Shown: positions 58,773-64,000 of the stretch, one piece after another | Position numbering within the stretch: the first letter of the stretch is position 1 | How the letters are laid out: the number at the start of each line of letters is the position of its first letter | Assembly: GCF_006440735.1 (NCBI RefSeq) | Contig: NZ_VFUA01000011.1 | Coordinates: 40,313 to 104,312 of the forward strand | Length of the DNA stretch: 64,000 bases | Reading direction: 5' to 3' | Source of the DNA: Mesorhizobium sp. B2-7-1 | GTDB taxonomy: Bacteria; Pseudomonadota; Alphaproteobacteria; Rhizobiales; Rhizobiaceae | Position numbers and translations under genes: made by a program | The notes under the pieces: generated by a model | Databases searched by the model: none | What the model saw: only the letters and a program-made list of their open reading frames with translations | What the model was told of the DNA's origin: nothing

Positions 58773-59903
58773 TCAAAGGGCTGGAATATCGCCCCTCGCC
58801 CAGCCTTCGGTGATCTCGGCGGCGCGCGCTTCAAAAGCCTGCGCCTCGATGGCTGCCCGGACGTCCTGCATCAGCCTCTGATAGTAGGACAGGTTGTTCC
58901 AGGTCAGCAGCATGGCCCCAAGCGCTTCCTGCGAGCGCACGAGGTGATGCAGGTAGGCGCGCGAATAGTCGCGCGCGGCCGGGCAGTCGCTTTCCTCGTC
59001 GAGCGGCCGCGGATCGTCCGCATGACGGGCGTTCCTGAGATTGACCTTGCCGCGCCGCGTATAGGCAAGGCCATGGCGGCCGGCGCGGGTCGGCATCACG
59101 CAATCGAACATGTCGATGCCGCGCGCCACCGATTTCAGGATATCGTCCGGCGTGCCGACGCCCATCAGGTAGCGCGGCTTGTCGGCCGGCAGTTCCGGGC
59201 AGGTGATGTCGAGCATCTCCAGCATCACCGGCTGCGGCTCGCCGACCGCAAGCCCGCCGACGGCATAGCCTTTGAGGTCCATCGCCTTCAGCGCTTGAGC
59301 GGAGCGCACACGCAAGCCCGCGCTGTCGCCGCCCTGGACGATGCCGAACATCGCCTTGCCCGGCTGGTCGCCGAACGCGGTCTTGCAGCGTTCGGCCCAG
59401 CGCAGCGACAATTCCATGGCGCGCTCTATTTCCTTGGGCTTGGCCGGAAGTGCCGTGCATTCGTCGAGCTGCATCTGGATGTCGGAATCGAGCAGCCCCT
59501 GGATCTCGATCGACCGTTCCGGCGACATTTCATAGGGCGCGCCGTCGATATGCGAGCGGAAGGTGACGCCCTGTTCGGTCAGCTTCCTAAGCTTCGACAG
59601 CGACATGACCTGGAAGCCGCCGCTGTCGGTCAGGATCGGATATGGCCAGCGGGCGAACTCGTGCAGGCCGCCAAGCCGAGCCACGCGCTCGGCGCCCGGC
59701 CGCAGCATCAGATGGTAGGTGTTGCCCAGGATGATGTCGGCGCCGACGCCGCGCACCTGGTCCATATACATGGCCTTGACGGTGCCGCCGGTGCCGACCG
59801 GCATGAAGGCCGGCGTGCGGATTTCGCCGCGCGGCATCGAGACAAGGCCGCGCCTGGCCTTGCCGTCGGTGGCAAGCACCTCGAAGGAGAAAATCTCAGC
59901 CAT
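58773..59903 (-). CDS. tgt: tRNA-guanine transglycosylase, with an incomplete zinc site
   Basis: Exchanges guanine 34 for preQ1 in tRNAs with GUN anticodons. 376 residues from ATG 59903. Catalytic Asp in [10 protein letters not shown] and [14 protein letters not shown]; substrate pocket [12 protein letters not shown]. The zinc motif C-x-C-x2-C of E. coli and Zymomonas reads Ser305-Asp-Cys307-Pro-Ala-Ala310, so two of three cysteines are gone; the histidine of YLHH remains. Works with queA encoded upstream. Confidence 0.95.
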   Translation of the reverse strand: MAEIFSFEVLATDGKARRGLVSMPRGEIRTPAFMPVGTGGTVKAMYMDQVRGVGADIILGNTYHLMLRPGAERVARLGGLHEFARWPYPILTDSGGFQVMSLSKLRKLTEQGVTFRSHIDGAPYEMSPERSIEIQGLLDSDIQMQLDECTALPAKPKEIERAMELSLRWAERCKTAFGDQPGKAMFGIVQGGDSAGLRVRSAQALKAMDLKGYAVGGLAVGEPQPVMLEMLDITCPELPADKPRYLMGVGTPDDILKSVARGIDMFDCVMPTRAGRHGLAYTRRGKVNLRNARHADDPRPLDEESDCPAARDYSRAYLHHLVRSQEALGAMLLTWNNLSYYQRLMQDVRAAIEAQAFEARAAEITEGWARGDIPAL

Positions 59904-60165
59904 TGAATTCCTTGTCATGCACCGGCGCGGCCGGCGCCTGCTCGTCGAGCGACTGCCGGTAGCGGATGCAGCCGCGCATGAATTTCGGCCAGGGCGGCAC
60001 GGCGATCGACGGCTCGGTCTTTTCCGGCAAAAGGCCCCAGAGGTCGGGATGATGCCAGCACAGATCATGGCCGGTCGTATCGCGATGTGCGCGGATGCCG
60101 GCGCGCAGCGTCTTCACCTCCGCGATCAGCCTATCGCGGTCCATGCCGTCGAGATCATCGTCCAT
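59896..60165 (-). CDS. Conserved hypothetical small protein between queA and tgt
   Basis: 89 residues from ATG 60165. Blocks [36 protein letters not shown] and [18 protein letters not shown]; the Cys-Trp-His-His cluster could bind metal. Function unknown. Overlaps queA (11 bp) and tgt (8 bp), so it is in the queuosine operon. Confidence 0.75.
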   Translation of the reverse strand: MDDDLDGMDRDRLIAEVKTLRAGIRAHRDTTGHDLCWHHPDLWGLLPEKTEPSIAVPPWPKFMRGCIRYRQSLDEQAPAAPVHDKEFNG

Positions 60166-61243
60166 CGCTCGTCTCCGCCCGGTAAAGCAGGCTGGCGTCG
60201 CCATAGGAATAGAACCTGTAGCGGTTCTCGATGGCATGCGCATAGGCCGAACGCATCGTCTCCAGTCCGCTGAAGGCCGAGACCAGCATGAACAGCGTCG
60301 AGCGCGGCAGATGGAAATTGGTCATCAGCATGTCGGCCGTGCGGAAGCGGTAGCCGGGCGTGATGAAGATGTCGGTGGGACCGGACCAGGGCTCGATCCT
60401 GCCGTCGCCGCGCGCTGCGCTCTCAAGCAGGCGCAGCGACGTCGTGCCGACGCAGATGATCCGCCCTCCCCGAGCCTTGGCCGCGCTGAGTGCCGCCGCC
60501 GTCTCTGGGCTTACCGAGCCGGTCTCGGCATGCATCTTGTGATCGGCCGTGTCGTCCGCCTTCACCGGCAGGAAGGTGCCGGCGCCGACATGCAACGTGA
60601 CGAAGCGGCGCTCGACCCCCTTGGCGTCCAGCGCGGCAAACAGCTCCGGCGTGAAATGCAGGCCGGCGGTAGGGGCCGCGACGGCGCCCTCCTCCCTGGC
60701 ATAGATGGTTTGGTAGTCGGCGCGGTCGCGCTCGTCGTCGTCGCGCTTCGAGGCGATATAGGGCGGCAGCGGAATGTGGCCGACGGCGTGCAGCGCCTCG
60801 TCGAGGAACGGTCCGGACAGGTCGAAACCGAGCAGCGCCTCGCCCGCCTCGCCCTTCTCGATCACCGTGGCATCGAGCTGGCCGAGGAAGCAGGAATTGC
60901 CGTCATGGCCGAAATGGATGCGGTCGCCGGCGGCGATGCGTTTGCCGGGCCGCATGAAGGCCTGCCAGCGGTCCGGCGCCACGCGCATATGCAGCGTCGC
61001 CTCGACCTGCGCCACTGCCTCGCCGCGCCTGCGCATGCCTTTCAGCTGCGCCGGAATGACCTTGGTGTCGTTGAACACCAGCACGTCGCCTTCGCGCAGC
61101 AGCGACGGCAGATCGCCGACGACGCGGTCCTGAAGCGTTTCGCCCGGGTTGACGACCAGCAGCCTGGCGCTGTCGCGCGGCTCCGCCGGGCGAAGCGCGA
61201 TGCGCTCTTCCGGCAGGTCGAAGTCGAACAGGTCGACGCGCAT
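60155..61243 (-). CDS. queA: S-adenosylmethionine:tRNA ribosyltransferase-isomerase
   Basis: Adds the epoxycyclopentandiol ring to preQ1-tRNA to make epoxyqueuosine. 362 residues starting [20 protein letters not shown]. Blocks [40 protein letters not shown] and [17 protein letters not shown]. Its start overlaps the YdcZ gene's stop by one base. Confidence 0.96.
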   Translation of the reverse strand: MRVDLFDFDLPEERIALRPAEPRDSARLLVVNPGETLQDRVVGDLPSLLREGDVLVFNDTKVIPAQLKGMRRRGEAVAQVEATLHMRVAPDRWQAFMRPGKRIAAGDRIHFGHDGNSCFLGQLDATVIEKGEAGEALLGFDLSGPFLDEALHAVGHIPLPPYIASKRDDDERDRADYQTIYAREEGAVAAPTAGLHFTPELFAALDAKGVERRFVTLHVGAGTFLPVKADDTADHKMHAETGSVSPETAAALSAAKARGGRIICVGTTSLRLLESAARGDGRIEPWSGPTDIFITPGYRFRTADMLMTNFHLPRSTLFMLVSAFSGLETMRSAYAHAIENRYRFYSYGDASLLYRAETSDGR

Positions 61244-61692
61244 CAGTAGAGCCGGATGAGCAGCGCCCCGGCAAGCAAGAGCACGGCGCCGGCAACGCGG
61301 CCAAGCGAGATTTCGCGCACCGCCACGCCAAGGAAGCCGGCGCGGTCGATCAGCATGCCGGCAAGCAACTGGCCGGCGACGAGAAAGGCCATCAGCGCCG
61401 CCGCGCCGATGCGCGGCGTGAGAATGGTGGAGAGCGTCACGTAGAAGCCGCCAAGCATACCGCCGGCGACGAACAGCCAGGGCGCCGGCGCCTTCCAGTC
61501 GAGCGAGACGCCCTGCAGCTTCACCACCGCGATGGAGATGATGCCGAGGACAATGGCGCCGGACAGGAAGGAGAACGCGGCGGCCGCGACCGGGAGGCCG
61601 AGACCCTTTGCCAATTGCGAATTGATCGGCGCCTGGATGGCGATGAAGGCGCCGGACAGGATGCCGAGCAGGGACCAGACAGCGCCCATCAT
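61243..61692 (-). CDS. YdcZ (DUF606) family membrane protein
   Basis: 149 residues, five membrane segments, one half-unit of the drug/metabolite transporter fold. [15 protein letters not shown] and [20 protein letters not shown] are DUF606 signatures. Substrate unknown. In the operon between ppiB and queA. Confidence 0.88.
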   Translation of the reverse strand: MMGAVWSLLGILSGAFIAIQAPINSQLAKGLGLPVAAAAFSFLSGAIVLGIISIAVVKLQGVSLDWKAPAPWLFVAGGMLGGFYVTLSTILTPRIGAAALMAFLVAGQLLAGMLIDRAGFLGVAVREISLGRVAGAVLLLAGALLIRLY

Positions 61693-61702
61693 CGTTCCGC
61701 CT

Positions 61703-62215
61703 TTACTTGACGTCTGCCGCGACCTTCAGCGAGACGATCTTGTCGGGATCCTGCACCGGCTCGCCGCGCTTGATCTTGTCGACATTGTCCATGCCTTCGA
61801 TGACCTGGCCCCACACCGTGTACTGGCGGTTGAGGAAGGCGGCGTCGTCGAAGCAGATGAAGAACTGCGAGTTCGCCGAGTTCGGGTTCTGGGCACGCGC
61901 CATCGAGCAGGCGCCGCGACCGTGATTGGCGTTGGAGAACTCGGCCTTGAGGTCCGGCTTGTCTGAACCGCCCATGCCAGCCCTTGAAGGAGCGTAGGTA
62001 GGCTTCGACGAATTGCCGAACTTGACGTCGCCGGTCTGCGCCATGAAGCCGTCGATGACGCGGTGGAACACTACGCCGTCATAGGCGCCCTCACGCGCCA
62101 GCTCCTTGATGCGGGCGACGTGGCCTGGCGCCAGCTCGGGGTACATTTCGATGACGACCTGGCCCTTGGTCGTTTCCATGATGAGCGCGTTCTCGCGATC
62201 CTTGATCTCAGCCAT
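61703..62215 (-). CDS. Cytoplasmic peptidyl-prolyl cis-trans isomerase (cyclophilin)
   Basis: 170 residues from ATG 62215 (MAEIKDRENALIMETTKG). Active-site blocks VVFHRVIDGFMAQTGDVKFG, ARAQNPNSANSQFFICFDDA and YTVWGQVIEGMDNVDKI. No signal peptide. The neighbour upstream encodes an exported paralogue. Confidence 0.94.
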   Translation of the reverse strand: MAEIKDRENALIMETTKGQVVIEMYPELAPGHVARIKELAREGAYDGVVFHRVIDGFMAQTGDVKFGNSSKPTYAPSRAGMGGSDKPDLKAEFSNANHGRGACSMARAQNPNSANSQFFICFDDAAFLNRQYTVWGQVIEGMDNVDKIKRGEPVQDPDKIVSLKVAADVK

Positions 62216-62246
62216 GTCAGAAAATCCTTTTTGAAAATTGCGGGAG

Positions 62247-62837
62247 TTATTTGCCGTCGGCGGCAATGCGAACCTTGATCATGCTGTCGGGGCTGGCGAC
62301 CGTGCCATTGTCGGCCTCGTCGCCCTTCTTGATCTTGTCGACGAGATCCATGCCGCCGACCACCTTGCCGACGATGGTGTACTGGCCGTCGAGGTTCGGC
62401 GCCGGAGCGAACATGATGAAGAATTGCGAATTCGCCGAATTCGGGTCCTGCGAGCGGGCCATGCCGACCACGCCGCGGGTGAACTGCTCGCTCTGCGAGA
62501 ACTCGGCCGGCAGGTCGGGAAGATCGGAACCGCCGGTGCCGACGGCTTCGGGGTTGAAGCCCTTCTTCATGTTGCCGAACTTGACGTCGCCGGTCTGCGC
62601 CATGAAGCCGTCGATGACGCGGTGGAACACGACATTGTCATAGGCGCCGTCACGCACCAGCTTCTTGATCTGCGCGACATGCTTGGGCGCCAGGTCGGGA
62701 CGCAGCGCAATCGTCACGTCGCCGTCCTTGAGCGTGATGATCATGGTGTTTTCCTTGTCGGCGGCGACGGCCGGCATGGATGCCGCGAAAAGGCCGGCAA
62801 GCACGACAAGGAACGAAGCGAGCTTCTTCAGCTGCAT
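62247..62837 (-). CDS. Periplasmic peptidyl-prolyl cis-trans isomerase (cyclophilin)
   Basis: 196 residues. Signal peptide (about 1-25, LASFLVVLAGLFAASMPAVA). Core blocks VVFHRVIDGFMAQTGDVKFG, ARSQDPNSANSQFFIMFAPA and YTIVGKVVGGMDLVDKI. Tandem paralogue of the cytoplasmic gene, 31 bp apart. Confidence 0.94.
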   Translation of the reverse strand: MQLKKLASFLVVLAGLFAASMPAVAADKENTMIITLKDGDVTIALRPDLAPKHVAQIKKLVRDGAYDNVVFHRVIDGFMAQTGDVKFGNMKKGFNPEAVGTGGSDLPDLPAEFSQSEQFTRGVVGMARSQDPNSANSQFFIMFAPAPNLDGQYTIVGKVVGGMDLVDKIKKGDEADNGTVASPDSMIKVRIAADGK

Positions 62838-62855
62838 AGGGATCTCCGGGAAAGC

Positions 62856-63356
62856 CTATTTGGTGAACTTGGCGTTGAGCGCGCCGGCAACGGCCGCCGG
62901 CACGAATGGGCGGATGTCGCCGCCCATCGACGCAATCTGGCGCACAAGTGTGGCCGTAATGGTGCGCACGGAAGGGCTGGCGGGCAGAAAAACCGTCTGC
63001 AGCTCCGGCGCCATCGTCTCGTTCATGCCGGCCATCTGCATCTCATAATCGAGGTCGGTGCCGTCGCGCAGGCCGCGGATCATGATCGACGCGCCGTGCT
63101 TGCGAGCAGCATCGATGACCAGCCCGTCGAAGGAAACGACCTTGATGCGGTCGCTGTCGCGACCGAACTCGGCCTTGGTCGCCGCCTCGATCAGCGTCAC
63201 GCGTTCCTCGAAGGAAAACAACGGCTTCTTGCCCGGATGAATGCCGATCGCCGCGTAAACGGTGTCCGCCACCGCCAGCGAGGCTTTCAGCACGTCGAGA
63301 TGGCCGTTGGTCAGCGGGTCGAAGGAGCCGGCGTAAAGGGCGGTGCGTTCGGTCAT
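62856..63356 (-). CDS. coaD: Phosphopantetheine adenylyltransferase
   Basis: Fourth step of coenzyme A synthesis. 166 residues; nucleotidyltransferase [20 protein letters not shown] with the T/HxGH site, [20 protein letters not shown] and a C-terminal [14 protein letters not shown]. 18 bp before the cyclophilin gene. Confidence 0.96.
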   Translation of the reverse strand: MTERTALYAGSFDPLTNGHLDVLKASLAVADTVYAAIGIHPGKKPLFSFEERVTLIEAATKAEFGRDSDRIKVVSFDGLVIDAARKHGASIMIRGLRDGTDLDYEMQMAGMNETMAPELQTVFLPASPSVRTITATLVRQIASMGGDIRPFVPAAVAGALNAKFTK

Positions 63357-63546
63357 GGCAGGCTTCTAGCGGGCGGGCGGGCGGAAGGCAAATCCGATTG
63401 ATGAGGCGTGCATGAACCTTTCCGCGCCGATGAACGACAGATGAATGCGACGATCACGAACGTTTCACGCAGCGTTCACTAGGTTGCACTTCAAGGGATG
63501 AAACCAAATCCCCATCTTTTCGTTGTAAGCGCAGGAGAACACGCAA

Positions 63547-63699
63547 ATGCTGATCTATATGCTTGCCACCGCAATGACCATCGTGATGTTGATCGCGACC
63601 GCATTCGGGTTGCATCAGGAAGCAGCGCGAGTACGCGTCAAGGCCAACACCAGGCGGCTCGATGGTTTCGCCCACCGCAACGTCTACCGTCGCCACTGA
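63547..63699 (+). CDS. Small single-span membrane protein
   Basis: 50 residues, ATG at 63547 with GCAGGAG upstream. One membrane segment (about 2-21, MLIYMLATAMTIVMLIATAF) and a basic cytoplasmic tail (ARVRVKANTRRL). Not recognised. It lies between the convergent/divergent coaD and gyrA genes on the opposite strand; a short upstream region holds the GTTTCAC/GTTCAC pair near 63460-63478. Confidence 0.55.
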   Translation: MLIYMLATAMTIVMLIATAFGLHQEAARVRVKANTRRLDGFAHRNVYRRH

Positions 63700-63750
63700 T
63701 CCCCATCATGACCGAACCGGCCCAGAGGTCCGGTTGAGCCGGACGAGAAC

Positions 63751-64000
63751 CTATTCGCTCCCGCCCGTATCGCCCGCATCAGTCTCGTTCGAAGCCATGT
63801 CTTCGGCCTCTTCATCCGACTGCGGCTCCGAAATCCGCTCCACCGAGACAACCTTCTCGCCTTCGGCCGTGTTGAAGATCGTCACGCCCTTGGTGGCCCG
63901 GCTGGCGAAGCGTATGCCGTTGACCGGCACGAACCATTGCGCAATGTGATAGGTGACGGGAAATCGAGAGTCCAGATTGCCGGACGGGAGCTTCCCGACG
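63751..64000 (-). CDS. gyrA: DNA gyrase subunit A, C-terminal end only
   Basis: The last 83 codons read VPVNGIRFASRATKGVTIFN followed by TAEGEKVVSVERIS and an acidic tail (SDEEAEDMASNETDAGD), typical of alphaproteobacterial GyrA. It is followed by coaD in the same direction, the standard order. The 20-odd residues nearest the window end (GKLPSGNLDSRF...) do not read like the usual last GyrA blade. Confidence 0.75.
   Translation of the reverse strand, partial: VGKLPSGNLDSRFPVTYHIAQWFVPVNGIRFASRATKGVTIFNTAEGEKVVSVERISEPQSDEEAEDMASNETDAGDTGGSE

Overview
This 64 kb window is high-GC chromosomal DNA from an alphaproteobacterium of the order Hyphomicrobiales, most likely Mesorhizobium or a close relative. 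The grounds are the complete rhizobial-type glycerol ABC operon (glpR-D-S-T-P-Q-U-V-K), the gyrA-coaD-ppi-ppi-queA-tgt block, a BA14K protein, a phasin, DUF1489 and DUF6105 proteins, and several families of short palindromic intergenic repeats. This is inferred from gene content; no search was run.

Layout: 1-7.6 kb is a beta-glucoside/oligosaccharide locus (ABC ATPase, two permeases, binding protein, GH3 glycosidase) with a divergent AraC regulator. 7.7-11.5 kb is a disturbed stretch. A chloramphenicol-phosphotransferase-like gene has lost its normal start next to a decayed ISL3-type transposase gene, and an asparaginase gene lies between two 30-bp inverted repeats that match at 29 of 30 positions. 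11.5-18 kb is core: clpA-clpS, phasin, a D-Ala-D-Ala carboxypeptidase with SPOR domain, a J-like membrane protein and DUF1489. A broken beta-lactamase-family gene (18.2-19.7 kb) precedes sdaA, a DUF599 gene, a YdcF-like gene, gatC-GNAT-gatA, ruvX, aidB, pyrB with a metal-site-less pyrC', plsY and dprA (to 34.3 kb).

34.3-38.7 kb is accessory: a histidine-bearing membrane protein, A+T-richer genes of unknown function and an AbiTii-domain protein, ending at tRNA-Lys(TTT). 39-50.3 kb holds BA14K, DUF6882 and the glycerol operon, which has an unannotated 23-codon micro-ORF between glpQ and glpU derived from the glpQ tail. 50.4-56.1 kb holds a PLP decarboxylase and the Anbu / transglutaminase / alpha-E / ATP-grasp cluster, the most interesting multi-gene system here. 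56.2-64 kb holds a lone Lrp ligand-binding domain, DUF4864, a GT39-like membrane protein, tgt and queA of queuosine synthesis, two cyclophilins, coaD and the 3' end of gyrA.

Long open frames antisense to real genes are common because of the high GC and were left out. Start codons were moved inward where a Shine-Dalgarno site or the family length supported it.
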